Shown here piece by piece: positions 41,316 through 50,323 of a stretch of 64,000 nucleotides of DNA. Source of the DNA: Pseudarthrobacter albicanus. Its GTDB lineage: Bacteria > Actinomycetota > Actinomycetes > Actinomycetales > Micrococcaceae. The notes under the pieces are model-generated. The model ran no database searches and had not been told where the DNA came from. It saw nothing but the letters and a program-made list of their open reading frames with translations. A program made the translations under genes and the position numbers. The stretch is from NCBI RefSeq assembly GCF_018224015.1, contig NZ_JAGPOT010000025.1, forward strand, positions 1 to 64,000. Direction: 5' to 3'. Position 1 is the stretch's first letter. Every line of letters begins with the position of its first letter.

Positions 41316-42524
41316 ATGACAACCACCCAACAAGCCCAGGCCACGCCAAAAACCGGCGCCCGCCATCTTGCCCTTGCCATTGTTGCCCTTGCCATGGGCG
41401 GATTCGGCATCGGAACCACCGAATTCACCATGATGGGCCTGCTCAAGGAAGTGGAGCAGGGCCTGAACATCAGCACCCAGGAGGCCGGCCACCTGATCTC
41501 GGCCTACGCCCTCGGCGTCGTCATCGGCGCGCCGGTGCTGGCCGCCGTCGGCGCCAGGATGCCGCGGAAATATCTGGCCCTGGGACTGATGCTCTTCTTC
41601 AGCATCGCGAACCTCACATCCTTCATTGCCCCGGACTACGGCACGATGCTGGTGTCACGGTTCGCGGCGGGGCTGCCCCACGGCGCCTTCTTCGGCGTTG
41701 CGGCCGTCATCGCCGCCTCCCTGGTCGCTCCGACCAGGCGGGGCTGGGCGATCTCGATGGTGATGGCCGGCCTGACCGTGTCCAATGTCATTGGCGTCCC
41801 GTTCGCCACATGGCTCGGCCAGAGCTACGGCTGGCGGCTGCTGTTCCTGCTGGTCGGCCTGATCGGCATCATCACGCTCGTCATGCTGTGGCGGTTCGTG
41901 CCGTTCCAGAAGCCCCACGCCGATGCCAGCTTCCGCCGGGAGCTCAGCGCGCTGAAGCGGCTCCAGGTCTGGCTGGCCATCCTGATCGGGATCGTGGGCT
42001 TTGGCGGCTTCTTCGCCACCTACACTTACATCGCCCACACCATGACCGACGTCGCCGGCATCCCGGCCGCGTGGCTGCCGCTCGTAGTGGCGCTCTACGG
42101 ACTCGGCATGGTGGCCGGCAACATCGTCGGCGGCCGGATCGCTGACAAGTCCGTGATGGGAACCATCTACTGGGTCCTGCCCGCCACCGCCGTGGCACTC
42201 GTGGTCTATGCAGTGGCCGTGCACTGGCCCTGGTCCGCCTTCGTCATGGTCTTCGTGGTGGGCGGCGCCGGATCCCTGCTGGTCCCGGCTCTGCAGACCC
42301 GGCTGCTGGATGCCTCCCCCGATGCCCCGTCGCTGGCGTCCTCGCTGAACCATGCGGCCCTCAACGTGGCCAACGCCCTCGGCGCCTTCCTCGGCGGCCT
42401 CGTGATCGCCTGGGGCTGGGGTTACGTCGCGCCTGCCCTGGTGGGCGCCGTCCTGGCCGTGCTGGGGCTCGGCGTCGCCGCCGTCAGCGGCCTCGTGGAA
42501 CGCAAGAGGCCGCTGGCCCCGTAG
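41316..42524 (+). CDS. MFS transporter, DHA1 family
   Basis: A 402-aa drug:H+ antiporter-type membrane protein with 12 predicted helices. The opening ALAMGGFGIGTTEFTMMGLL and the loop GARMPRKYLALG (motif A-like) place it with AraJ/YdhP-type DHA1 exporters; RFAAGLPHGAFFGVA and SMVMAGLTVSNVIGVPFATW (motif C-like region) follow. The substrate is unknown. The ATG at 41316 has only a weak SD (AAAGCGGA). It is divergent from the NUDIX gene with 159 bp between. Confidence 0.9.
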   Translation: MTTTQQAQATPKTGARHLALAIVALAMGGFGIGTTEFTMMGLLKEVEQGLNISTQEAGHLISAYALGVVIGAPVLAAVGARMPRKYLALGLMLFFSIANLTSFIAPDYGTMLVSRFAAGLPHGAFFGVAAVIAASLVAPTRRGWAISMVMAGLTVSNVIGVPFATWLGQSYGWRLLFLLVGLIGIITLVMLWRFVPFQKPHADASFRRELSALKRLQVWLAILIGIVGFGGFFATYTYIAHTMTDVAGIPAAWLPLVVALYGLGMVAGNIVGGRIADKSVMGTIYWVLPATAVALVVYAVAVHWPWSAFVMVFVVGGAGSLLVPALQTRLLDASPDAPSLASSLNHAALNVANALGAFLGGLVIAWGWGYVAPALVGAVLAVLGLGVAAVSGLVERKRPLAP

Positions 42525-42568
42525 CCCGCGCAGTGCGGCTGCGGCCCAGCGGCACCTGCTCAGATCCG

Positions 42569-43489
42569 TCAGGCGGCGTTGACACGCTCGACGTCGGGTT
42601 CGAGGTAGATGACCCGGGCGATCGGGACGGCCTCGCGGATCCGGGCCTCGGCGTCGTCGATCGCCTGGGCGATGTCCTGGCCCGAGTCGGCGCGGCCGAC
42701 GCTGATCTTGGCGGCGACCAGCAGCTCCTCGGGACCCAGGTGCAGGGTCTTGAGGTGGATGATGCCGGTCCCGCCGGCTTCGATGGCGGTCCGGATCCTG
42801 GCGACGTCCGCACTGGTCGCCGACTCCCCCAGCAGCAACGATTTCGTCTCCACGGCCAGCACGATGGCGATGGCCACCAGCAGCAGCCCGATCATGCCGG
42901 TGCCGAGGGCATCCCAGATGCCGTCGCCGGTGATGAGCGTCAGCCCCACGCCGAGGAGCGCGAAGACGAGGCCCACGAGGGCGCCGAAGTCCTCGAGCAG
43001 GATGACCGGAAGCTCCGGCTGCTTGGCATTGCGGATGAACTTGATCCAGCCCTGCTTGCCGCGGAGCGGATTCGATTCGACGATCGCGGTCCTGAAGGAA
43101 AAGGACTCGGCGACGATGGCGCCCACGAGCACGGCCAGCGGCACCCACCAGAAGTCGCCCTCGATGGCATGCGGGTGCTGGATTTTTCCCCACGCTTCAT
43201 ACAGCGCGAAGAGTCCACCCACGCTGAACAGCACAATCGAGACGATGAAGGCGTAGATGTAGCGTTCGCGTCCGTAGCCGAACGGGTGCTCCGGGCTGGC
43301 TGCCTTCCGGGCGCGCTTGCCGCCGAGGAGCAGGAGAAGCTGGTTACCCGAGTCCGCGACGGAGTGGATGGCCTCCGCCAGCATGGACGAGGACAGTGTC
43401 AGCGCGAAGGCGACGAACTTCAGGACGGCGATGGTCAGGTTGGCGGCCAGCGCCGCGACAATCGCCTTGGTACCGCCATTTGCAGCCAC
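42569..43489 (-). CDS. cation diffusion facilitator (CDF) transporter
   Basis: 306 aa; exports Zn2+ or a similar divalent metal in exchange for protons. Helix 2 carries AEAIHSVADSGNQ (HxxxD) and helix 5 carries LLEDFGALVG (ExxxD), the two halves of the metal site. Four further hydrophobic segments and a soluble C-terminal domain (DIAQAIDDAEARIREAVP) are visible. The start is GTG 43489 with AAGGAG 8 nt upstream; a longer frame back to 43588 has no such signal. The E in place of H in the second site suggests a CDF subgroup of uncertain metal preference. Confidence 0.92.
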   Translation of the reverse strand: MAANGGTKAIVAALAANLTIAVLKFVAFALTLSSSMLAEAIHSVADSGNQLLLLLGGKRARKAASPEHPFGYGRERYIYAFIVSIVLFSVGGLFALYEAWGKIQHPHAIEGDFWWVPLAVLVGAIVAESFSFRTAIVESNPLRGKQGWIKFIRNAKQPELPVILLEDFGALVGLVFALLGVGLTLITGDGIWDALGTGMIGLLLVAIAIVLAVETKSLLLGESATSADVARIRTAIEAGGTGIIHLKTLHLGPEELLVAAKISVGRADSGQDIAQAIDDAEARIREAVPIARVIYLEPDVERVNAA

Positions 43490-43716
43490 GTGAGCTTCTC
43501 CTTCGGGGATTCTTGCCGGGTGGTCGCGGGCCCGGCAATGCCCGTGCCCGCAAGGAATACCGTACCCGGTCCGGGCCGGCGACCGCACCGCGGCCGGAAC
43601 ACTCCGGCCAGGTAACGATTGGGTGTGATCCTGCTGACAAGGAATCGGGCCTATGTTAGCTTGAAGCTGTACTCGGCGTTCACAATTTGGAGGCCGACGA
43701 TTATGTAGGAGGAGAC

Positions 43717-43983
43717 ATGGGCTTTCTTGGATGGATCATTCTCGGACTCATAGTAGGTGCAATCGTTAAGGCAGTCATGCCCGGCAAGGTCGGCGGCGGC
43801 TGGGTTACCAGCCTCGTGCTCGGCGTCGTCGGTGCGATCGTCGGCGGCTGGATCGGCGACCTGCTGTTCGGCGGCGGCAAGATGGAATTCTGGAACCTCG
43901 GTTCCTGGCTCCTCGCCATTGTCGGCGGCCTGGTAGTTGCCGGTATCTACGGCGCTGTCACCGGACGCAACCGGACCACGTAG
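43717..43983 (+). CDS. GlsB/YeaQ/YmgE family stress response membrane protein
   Basis: 88 aa, almost entirely membrane: three Gly-rich helices (GFLGWIILGLIVGAIVK, VTSLVLGVVGAIVGGWIGDL, WLLAIVGGLVVAGIYGAV). The family is linked to general and cell-envelope stress, with no defined activity. The ATG at 43717 follows AGGAGGAG; a nearby upstream ATG at 43687 is less well placed. A GC-rich hairpin with a T-rich tail follows at 44042. Confidence 0.93.
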   Translation: MGFLGWIILGLIVGAIVKAVMPGKVGGGWVTSLVLGVVGAIVGGWIGDLLFGGGKMEFWNLGSWLLAIVGGLVVAGIYGAVTGRNRTT

Positions 43984-44041
43984 TTGCTGTAAATGCACTG
44001 TCCATCGGCTGGCGCCACGGTGCCAGGCAGATGCGGATACG

Positions 44042-44078
44042 ACGGCGGAGGCCCACCTTTTCGGTGGACCCCCGCCGT
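44042..44078 (+). terminator. intrinsic terminator after the GlsB gene
   Basis: ACGGCGG (44042-44048) pairs with CCGCCGT and CCACC with GGTGG around a TTTTC loop; ATTTTGTT follows. It lies between the convergent GlsB and SpoU genes and may serve both. Confidence 0.85.
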
Positions 44079-44108
44079 ATTTTGTTGTCCGCCTTGATCC
44101 GGGAGCCG

Positions 44109-45020
44109 CTAGGAAGGGTGCGCTCCGGAATCCTGCTGTGACCGCGCGCTGGCGTAAAGGCAGAGGGTCGCGGCGGTCGCGAGGTTGAGGCTTTCCGCGG
44201 CGCCGTGGACCGGCACCGCTACCCGGTGGTCGGCCAGCGCGAGCTCGTCTTCGGAAAGGCCCTGGGCCTCGTTGCCGAACAACCAGGCGGTCGGGTTTTC
44301 CAGCGCGTAGTCGGATCCGGCCGCGGACGCCCCCAGGCGACGGGCCGTGTTTTCGTCCTGCAGCCGGTCCAGGTTCAGCTGGCCGTAGCCGTCTGCGGCC
44401 AGGACGCCGATCCCGCGTTCCTTGCAGCGGGCCACGAGCTCCCCCACCTCGGCGCCGAGCACGACCGGCAGGTGGAAGAGGGATCCCGCCGTCGAGCGGA
44501 CGGCCTTGGGGTTGTAAATGTCCACGCTTGAGCCGGTCAGGACCACCGCGTCGGCTCCGGCGGCATCGGCTGCCCGCAGCACGGTCCCGGCGTTGCCGGG
44601 GTCACGCACCTGGCACAGCACGGCGACCAGCCGGGGACCGGAGTCGAGCACTTGCTCCAGGCTGACATCCACGAAGCCGCAGACGGCGATGATGCCCTGC
44701 GGGTTCACCGTGTCCGCCATCGCAGCGAGCACCTCGTCGGTGGCGAGGTATGCGGTGGTGCCCTCCGCCAGCTTCTCCAGCTCGGGATGGCGGTCCAGGC
44801 AGGCCTCGCTCGCGTAGACCTCATAGACGATGCCGGGCTCACCCGCGGCAATCCTTTTCTGGTGAAGGGCCAGGGCCTCCCGGACAACCTGCGGGCCCTC
44901 CGCCAGGAACTCGCTGCGCTTTAAACGGGCCGGGCGCCCGGCAAGTTGTGCCACCTTCCGCACCCGATCAGCTCGGGGGTTGGAAAGTGGAAAGTCTTGC
45001 GGGCGCCCGGTCTCGTTCAT
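44109..45020 (-). CDS. SpoU/TrmH-family RNA 2'-O-methyltransferase
   Basis: 303 aa. The C-terminal half is the knotted SPOUT fold: motif 1 AVLCQVRDPGNAGTVLRAAD, motif 2 WLFGNEAQGLSEDEL, motif 3 VPVHGAAESLNLATAATLCLY. The N-terminal 110 residues form the L30e-like substrate-binding domain. Target RNA (23S rRNA or tRNA) cannot be told by eye. It is the next minus-strand gene after rplT, about 56 nt on, and so may be the last member of the infC operon. Confidence 0.93.
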   Translation of the reverse strand: MNETGRPQDFPLSNPRADRVRKVAQLAGRPARLKRSEFLAEGPQVVREALALHQKRIAAGEPGIVYEVYASEACLDRHPELEKLAEGTTAYLATDEVLAAMADTVNPQGIIAVCGFVDVSLEQVLDSGPRLVAVLCQVRDPGNAGTVLRAADAAGADAVVLTGSSVDIYNPKAVRSTAGSLFHLPVVLGAEVGELVARCKERGIGVLAADGYGQLNLDRLQDENTARRLGASAAGSDYALENPTAWLFGNEAQGLSEDELALADHRVAVPVHGAAESLNLATAATLCLYASARSQQDSGAHPS

Positions 45021-45076
45021 ACAAGAACCTTAGTTGCTGTTGCAGCCGGTTCTCGAACGGCGTAGCTGTTGAACTG

Positions 45077-45532
45077 CTACTTGGCAGCCTCGGCGGCGGC
45101 CTTCTTGGCGGCGGGCTTCTTGGCAGCCTTGGCCTTCGGTGCGGCTTCAGCCGTAACGGCCGGAGCGGACGTGTCGGCGGGCAGCGAGTCCTTGGCGATC
45201 TGCACCAGCGCGGCGAAGGCGTTGGCGTCAGAAACGGCAAGCTCGGCCAGCATACGGCGGTCAACCTCGACCTCAGCGGCCTTCAGGCCCTGGATCAGGC
45301 GGTTGTAGGTCAGGCCGTTGGCGCGGGAGGCAGCGTTGATGCGCTGGATCCACAGGCGGCGGAAGTCGCCCTTCTTCTTCTTGCGGTCGCCGTAGCTGTA
45401 CACAAACGAGTGCAGCAGCTGCTCTTTGGCCTTGCGGTACAGGCGTGAACGCTGTCCACGGTAGCCCTTTGCGCGTTCAAGGATAACCCGGCGCTTCTTG
45501 TGGGCGTTGACCGCCCTCTTCACACGTGCCAC
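45077..45532 (-). CDS. rplT: 50S ribosomal protein L20
   Basis: Early-assembly large-subunit protein; in other bacteria it also represses its own operon. The basic N-terminal region ([22 protein letters not shown]) and the globular part ([20 protein letters not shown]) are standard. At 151 aa it is about 30 residues longer than usual because of an Ala/Lys-rich tail ([21 protein letters not shown] type). GTG start at 45532 with AAGGAG 7 nt upstream. Confidence 0.97.
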   Translation of the reverse strand: MARVKRAVNAHKKRRVILERAKGYRGQRSRLYRKAKEQLLHSFVYSYGDRKKKKGDFRRLWIQRINAASRANGLTYNRLIQGLKAAEVEVDRRMLAELAVSDANAFAALVQIAKDSLPADTSAPAVTAEAAPKAKAAKKPAAKKAAAEAAK

Positions 45533-45651
45533 GTGCGTACTCCTTCGAAAATTCTGATCCCAAGCGTCTACTGCCGGACGGACCGGCTGGCCTGAGAAGC
45601 CTTTTGGTAGTTGACCGCTGCCAGGTGGCAGTCAGCCAGAGAACTTGGAAC

Positions 45652-45846
45652 TTAGATGCCGAGCATCTTCCGGATGACCTTGGCGTCGCCCTTGAAGACG
45701 ATCTTGTCGCCGGCGAGGCGGCGGGTCAGCCTGGAGGACTTGTGCTCGAGGTAGTGGCGGCGGTTGGCCTGCTGGCGGCGCAGCTTGCCGCTGCCGGTCA
45801 GCTTGAAGCGCTTCTTAGCACCGCTGTGGGTCTTCATCTTCGGCAT
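45652..45846 (-). CDS. rpmI: 50S ribosomal protein L35
   Basis: 64 aa, the normal length: [20 protein letters not shown], basic middle ([15 protein letters not shown]) and [11 protein letters not shown] end. The ATG is at 45846. It sits between infC (117 nt upstream) and rplT (119 nt downstream) in the usual order. Confidence 0.97.
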   Translation of the reverse strand: MPKMKTHSGAKKRFKLTGSGKLRRQQANRRHYLEHKSSRLTRRLAGDKIVFKGDAKVIRKMLGI

Positions 45847-45962
45847 GGGAACCGATCTCCTTACGTATCCGCAGACATGGTCTGCAGTTCTTTCGTGCAG
45901 CCGCCCCTGCGGGCGGCGTGCTGGTTGCTTGCTGCCGGACATTGCTGTCCGGCAGCCGTGAA

Positions 45963-47120
45963 CTAGTTGGTCTTCTTGCTGCCCGGCTTGGCGGCGGACT
46001 TCGGCGCAGCCGGCCGTGCCGCAGGCTTCGGCGCCGAAGGCCGCGGTACCGGCTTGGGAGCCGCAACCGGCTTCGGTGCCGCTGCCGGAGCGGCCGTTTC
46101 GGCCTCGGGTGCTTTCGCAACCTCCGGCGCCTTGGCAGCCTCAGGGGCCTTCGGAGCTTCGGTCGCCTTGGCCGGTGCAGCGGCAGGTGCCTGGGCTACC
46201 GGCGGCTTCGCGGCGGCCTTGGGAGCCTCCCGCTTCGGAGCTGCCTGCCTGGCGGCCTTGGGGGCCTCCTGCTTGGGCGCTTCCTGGACGGGAGCCTTTT
46301 CTGCCGCCGCTTCCTGCACCTTGACCTCGGCGGCGGGGGCCTCCGTGGCTACGGTTTCTTCGACTGCTTTGTCCTCGACTGCGTTGTCCGCGGCAGGGGC
46401 CTCGGCAACCGCCGGAGCCGCTTCCGTTGCCGGAGCTTCCGTCTTGATCTGGTATCCCTCCGGAAGGAGGTCCGCCAGGGACTGCGTCAGCGGCGCACTG
46501 CTGTCACCGGAAACGTCCACGCGACCCGGGGCCCCCGAAGCCTTGGCTTCGTTCTCTGCCTTGGCTTCTGCACGCTGCGATGCGCGGCGGGCCTCTGCCT
46601 TGGCTTCAGCCTTGTTCTTCAGGGGACCCACCACCATGACCATGTTGCGGCCATCGATACGCGGGCTTGACTCCACCACGCCGACTTCGGCGACGTCGTC
46701 GGCAAAGCGCTGCAGCAGGCGGATGCCCATCTCGGGGCGCTGCTGCTCACGGCCGCGGAACTGGATCATGGCCTTGACCTTGTCACCGGCCCCGAGGAAC
46801 CGGAGCGCGTGGCCGCGCTTGGTCTCATAGTCATGGGTGTCGATCTTCAGGCGGAAGCGGATTTCCTTCAGAACCGTGTTGGTCTGGTTCTTCCGGGCCT
46901 CGCGTGCCTTGACCGCAGCTTCGTACTTGTACTTGCCGAAGTCCATCAGCTTGCACACCGGAGGCTTGGCCTGCGGTGCAACTTCAACGAGATCAAGATC
47001 GGACTCGGCAGCCAAACGCAGGGCATCCTCAATACGGACAACTCCTACTTGTTCGCCTGCAGGGCCGACCAGCCGCACCTCGGGGACGCGGATACGCTCA
47101 TTGATTCTTGGCTCGCTAAT
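45963..47120 (-). CDS. infC: translation initiation factor IF-3 with long Ala/Pro-rich C-terminal extension; ATT start
   Basis: Binds the 30S subunit and checks start codons. Residues 1-170 are the complete two-domain IF-3 ([51 protein letters not shown]). From about residue 185 a 200-residue tail rich in Ala, Pro, Glu and Lys follows, probably disordered. No ATG, GTG or TTG suits the N-terminus. An ATT at 47120 lies 7 nt after AGGAG and gives the family's first residue, so ATT is taken as the start. infC starts with AUU in E. coli too, where IF-3 uses it to control its own synthesis. First gene of infC-rpmI-rplT. Confidence 0.93.
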   Translation of the reverse strand: MSEPRINERIRVPEVRLVGPAGEQVGVVRIEDALRLAAESDLDLVEVAPQAKPPVCKLMDFGKYKYEAAVKAREARKNQTNTVLKEIRFRLKIDTHDYETKRGHALRFLGAGDKVKAMIQFRGREQQRPEMGIRLLQRFADDVAEVGVVESSPRIDGRNMVMVVGPLKNKAEAKAEARRASQRAEAKAENEAKASGAPGRVDVSGDSSAPLTQSLADLLPEGYQIKTEAPATEAAPAVAEAPAADNAVEDKAVEETVATEAPAAEVKVQEAAAEKAPVQEAPKQEAPKAARQAAPKREAPKAAAKPPVAQAPAAAPAKATEAPKAPEAAKAPEVAKAPEAETAAPAAAPKPVAAPKPVPRPSAPKPAARPAAPKSAAKPGSKKTN

Positions 47121-47507
47121 GTTAAAGCTCCTGTGTTCGTGAGTGGCATTCCACCGGCAAATAGAGAAGGCCCCCAATTGCCGGAGCAATCGAAGGCCTC
47201 GAAGATCGGAGCTGCCTGCCTCGCATAGAGGCGGCATGCGTTCCCGCCAGGCTGGTGCCCGGGGAAAACGCCCGACCAGGTACCCGGCAACCTTACTTCC
47301 CGAAGAAAGATTCGCGGCTGACGCGGGTGGGAGAGAACTCCGCTTGCAAACTGAAAACCGATTCTACAGAACGAATCCCGTCCGGCGCTACCTGCCTGAT
47401 CAGGCAGGAACCGGAGGGACTGTGATAAACAACTGTGTGATATACAACTGTGTGATGGAGCTCTGTAAAATAACGACATCCAGTCGGTCTGTGACAAGCT
47501 TACCAGC
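47121..47507. promoter_or_regulatory. infC leader and divergent promoter region with an 18-bp palindrome
   Basis: This 387-bp gap separates infC (minus) from the DUF1844 gene (plus). A minus-strand TAGAAT (47361-47366) could be the infC -10, giving a leader of about 230 nt. CCTGCCTGATCAGGCAGG (47391-47408) is a perfect 18-bp palindrome just upstream of the -35 position. CAACTGTGTGAT is repeated at 47430 and 47445, a 15-bp step. No small gene is evident. Confidence 0.5.
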
Positions 47508-47894
47508 ATGAGCACTTCAGACAGTAATTCACACGTTTTCGAGCCCTCGACCGGCCAGGCCGACGTCTCACAGCAGATCCGCGACATCTCCGAGGTCCCC
47601 GCGATCGAGGTCATCACCACCGCGGCTGTGCACCTGATGAGCGCCGCCGCCGTGAAGCTCGGCCTTGCCGCCGAGGAGAACGCCGAGGAACTCAAGGACC
47701 TCGACGAGGCACGCAAGCTGATCATTGCCCTCGCCGGCCTGGTCACTGCCGCGGCCCCCGAGATCGGTTCACAGCACGCCGGACCCTTGCGCGACGGGCT
47801 GCGTTCGCTGCAGCTGGCCTTCCGCGAGGAATCCGCCATTCCGGATGCTCCGGGCAAGGGCCCGGGCGAGAAGTACACCGGCCCCGTCAACTAG
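47508..47894 (+). CDS. DUF1844 domain-containing protein
   Basis: 128 aa, acidic. The DUF1844 core is IEVITTAAVHLMSAAAVKLG followed by LKDLDEARKLIIALAGLVTA (about residues 32-85). The ends look disordered (SDSNSHVFEPSTGQ and PDAPGKGPGEKYTGPVN). The function is unknown; it is found next to infC in many actinobacteria, as I recall. It ends at a strong hairpin shared with the convergent MFS gene. Confidence 0.9.
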   Translation: MSTSDSNSHVFEPSTGQADVSQQIRDISEVPAIEVITTAAVHLMSAAAVKLGLAAEENAEELKDLDEARKLIIALAGLVTAAAPEIGSQHAGPLRDGLRSLQLAFREESAIPDAPGKGPGEKYTGPVN

Positions 47895-47943
47895 CAGCGA
47901 TCGCCGAAGCCGGGCCCTTTCCGGTCACGGACTTCAAGGAACC

Positions 47944-47988
47944 ACGACGACGGCGGGCGGACCACACAGGTCCGCCCGCCGTCGTCGT
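47944..47988. terminator. 20-bp perfect stem between convergent genes
   Basis: 47944-47963 pairs without mismatch with 47969-47988 around a 5-nt loop (ACACA). It lies between the DUF1844 and MFS gene ends, so it can stop transcription from both sides, though the flanking T-runs are poor. Confidence 0.8.
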
Positions 47989-47992
47989 TGGC

Positions 47993-49321
47993 TCAGACGA
48001 TGGTGGCCAGCCGCCGCCGGCGACGGTGCTGCAGCATCAGCCCCGCGAGGCACAGGGCGACGCCGGCCACTCCCACGGCGACGAATCCGGCCGGAGGGGA
48101 GACGACGTCGATGAAGAGGCCTGCCAGCGGGGCGCCCAGCGCGATCCCGCCGGTGAGGGCGGATCCGTACCAGCCCATTGCCTCGCCCCGGCGGCGTTCG
48201 TCGACCAGTTCGGCCACTTTCTCCGAGGCTGCCGAGAGCACCGGCGCGCAGAGCAGCCCGGGCAGGAGCGAGAGCAGGCTGAGGGTCCAGGTGTCCGCCG
48301 CGAACGCCATCGGGATGGTGAGGGCGGACATGCCGAGCAGCAGCAGGAGCGGTGGGATGGGCCGGTGCATGGCGCCGTAGAGGATGCCGCCCACCACCGA
48401 CGCCCCGCACCAGAAGAGGAAGACGAGGCCGATCTCGGCCTGGTGGCTGCCGCCCTCGAGGGCTGCGACGATCCCCACATCGGTGCCGCTGAGGATCATG
48501 CCGGCACCGGCAGCAACGGCGAAGACGGCGGCCACGGCGGCGGTGAACCAGCTGAAGCTGTGCAGGACCCTGTGCCTCAGGCCGGACCGGCGCTCCCGCC
48601 GCTCCCCGGCGGACGCGGCCAGCGGGGCGGGCCCGGCCGCCACTTCCCGCAGGTGGGCGGGCGCGGCAGCGACGATGGCCACCTGTGTGCCTTCCAGGGG
48701 GCCTGCCTGCCGGCCTGGCTCGAAGCCGGCTTCCGGCACAGCGCTGCGGGTCGGCGGGTTGAACCACATGAGGAAAAGCCCGGACACCGAGGTGGCCGCA
48801 CCGATCACGGTGAGTCCCAGGACGGAGAATCCGGCGGTGGCCACGATGGCCCCGGCGGCGGGGCCGATCATGAACACGAATTCGGTGGTGATGGCGTCGA
48901 GGGCGAAGGCGGTGCGCCGCTGCTCGCCGGTGGCCAGGACGCCGAGGGACTGGCGGACAACGCTGAAAATGGGCAGCGTCAGCAGGCCGCCGACGAAGAC
49001 CAGCGGCAGCAGCAGTTCGTAGGACACGTGCGGCACGATCGACCAGATCACGGTCTCGGAAATGACCGACGGGACCAGGGCCCTGCGCAGGCCCACCGTG
49101 TCCACCCGGCGTCCGCGCCAGGGTGCCCCGACGGCGATGCCGATGGTCATGACGGCGGCCGCGGCGCCGGCGGCGGCGTAGCCCTGCCCCAGGGTCAGGA
49201 CGATGTGCAGGGTCAGCATCACCCCGCCCGCCGCGTGCGGTATGCGGGCGATCATTCCCACCAGCAGGAGCCGCCTGATGGGCCCCACGGCCAGCAGGTC
49301 CCGGTAAAGCGCGAAGTTCAC
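47993..49321 (-). CDS. MFS transporter
   Basis: 442 aa with about 12 hydrophobic segments and a central charged loop (about residues 205-250, rich in Glu, Arg and Ala) between the two six-helix halves. GAPWRGRRVDTVGLRRAL is a motif-A-like loop. The substrate is unknown. It starts at ATG 49321 and lies 71 nt downstream of the SseB-like gene, so it may be part of the his-side transcript. Confidence 0.85.
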   Translation of the reverse strand: MNFALYRDLLAVGPIRRLLLVGMIARIPHAAGGVMLTLHIVLTLGQGYAAAGAAAAVMTIGIAVGAPWRGRRVDTVGLRRALVPSVISETVIWSIVPHVSYELLLPLVFVGGLLTLPIFSVVRQSLGVLATGEQRRTAFALDAITTEFVFMIGPAAGAIVATAGFSVLGLTVIGAATSVSGLFLMWFNPPTRSAVPEAGFEPGRQAGPLEGTQVAIVAAAPAHLREVAAGPAPLAASAGERRERRSGLRHRVLHSFSWFTAAVAAVFAVAAGAGMILSGTDVGIVAALEGGSHQAEIGLVFLFWCGASVVGGILYGAMHRPIPPLLLLLGMSALTIPMAFAADTWTLSLLSLLPGLLCAPVLSAASEKVAELVDERRRGEAMGWYGSALTGGIALGAPLAGLFIDVVSPPAGFVAVGVAGVALCLAGLMLQHRRRRRLATIV

Positions 49322-49392
49322 GGACTACATCCTTTGGTTCTGCCGCGGCAGCCTGCTACTGCTTCCGGCAGGGGTCCCCCGCTTGCCGTCAG

Positions 49393-50310
49393 CTATGGCG
49401 CCGCGCGCTGCAACTTGACCTCGATCGAGTCAACCCGCTCGGCAAACATTTCATTCCGTGCCCAGGCGTTGTTGAGGCCGGCCACCATCGACTGGACGCC
49501 GGCGGCGTCGAGTCCGTCCTCAAGGTACAGCACCACCTTCAGTTCCGGCCCGGCCCCGCCGCCGGGAAGGAGCGTTCCGTCGGCGGCGGCCGAGGAAACT
49601 CCGCCACCTGGATGAATTTCTACCCGGCGGACGGCCGGAAAGCCAGCCACGGCCGAACCCAGCCACCGCGCCAGCTCCGGATCACCGTACGACGGCGTCC
49701 ACGGGCGCTGCTGGGCAAGCGCCCAGACGGCGGGCCGGCGCACCACGAAGGTGAACTCCGAGCCGGGATCCAGCACCAGCAGTTCGGCGCCTTCGGCGAC
49801 GGCGGACAGCGCCGCCCGGGCCGCGTACACCGCGACGGGCCGGGCCGCCGCGTGCCAGGCCATGAGCGAGGCCGCGGAGGTGAAGAGGGGCATGGCCGTC
49901 CGGCCGTCGGGGGCCTTGAGGGTCACGAGGGCCATGTCGGCCTGCTTGTCCGCCTGCAGGGTGTCACCGTGCAGCCCCACGGCTCCTTCGCCCTCTTCGG
50001 CGAGCCGGGCGAGGATGGGCACGAAGACCCGGGCGGCGGCCAGGGAGGCCACCACCCCTGCTTCGTCGCCTTCGCCTGCCGCCAAGGCCGCAAGGGCCGC
50101 AAGGTAGCCGGGGTCGGCGGCGCCGTCGTCGTCCTCGAAATTGTGGATCGTCGCGTCGTCGCCGGCGAGGCTGCGGCCGGCCCAGGGCTGGCCGGCGGAG
50201 TCGGTGGCGCCGCCCGCGCCGGCAAGCGCGGCCGCGATGTGGCCGGGCAGCTGGCGCGCCGCGGCTCCGCTGCCTGGCGCTGCCTGCTCGTCCTTCTGGA
50301 AATGCTCCAC
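49393..50310 (-). CDS. SseB family protein
   Basis: 305 aa. The SseB N-terminal domain spans about residues 70-215 (VFVPILARLAEEGEG, ALVTLKAPDGRTAMPLFTSAASLMAW, ELLVLDPGSEFTFVVRRPAVWAL). The C-terminal part resembles the SseB C-domain (ELKVVLYLEDGLDAAGVQSM). The role is unknown; the E. coli name reflects enhanced serine sensitivity. A GTG start is inferred at 50310. The gene begins 14 nt after priA, indicating cotranscription. Confidence 0.85.
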   Translation of the reverse strand: MEHFQKDEQAAPGSGAAARQLPGHIAAALAGAGGATDSAGQPWAGRSLAGDDATIHNFEDDDGAADPGYLAALAALAAGEGDEAGVVASLAAARVFVPILARLAEEGEGAVGLHGDTLQADKQADMALVTLKAPDGRTAMPLFTSAASLMAWHAAARPVAVYAARAALSAVAEGAELLVLDPGSEFTFVVRRPAVWALAQQRPWTPSYGDPELARWLGSAVAGFPAVRRVEIHPGGGVSSAAADGTLLPGGGAGPELKVVLYLEDGLDAAGVQSMVAGLNNAWARNEMFAERVDSIEVKLQRAAP

Positions 50311-50323
50311 TGTTGCGGACCGC

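Noticed and set aside
44042-44078. Small RNA gene after the GlsB gene
   Set aside because: The hairpin with a T-rich tail is fully explained as a terminator; no separate promoter is seen.
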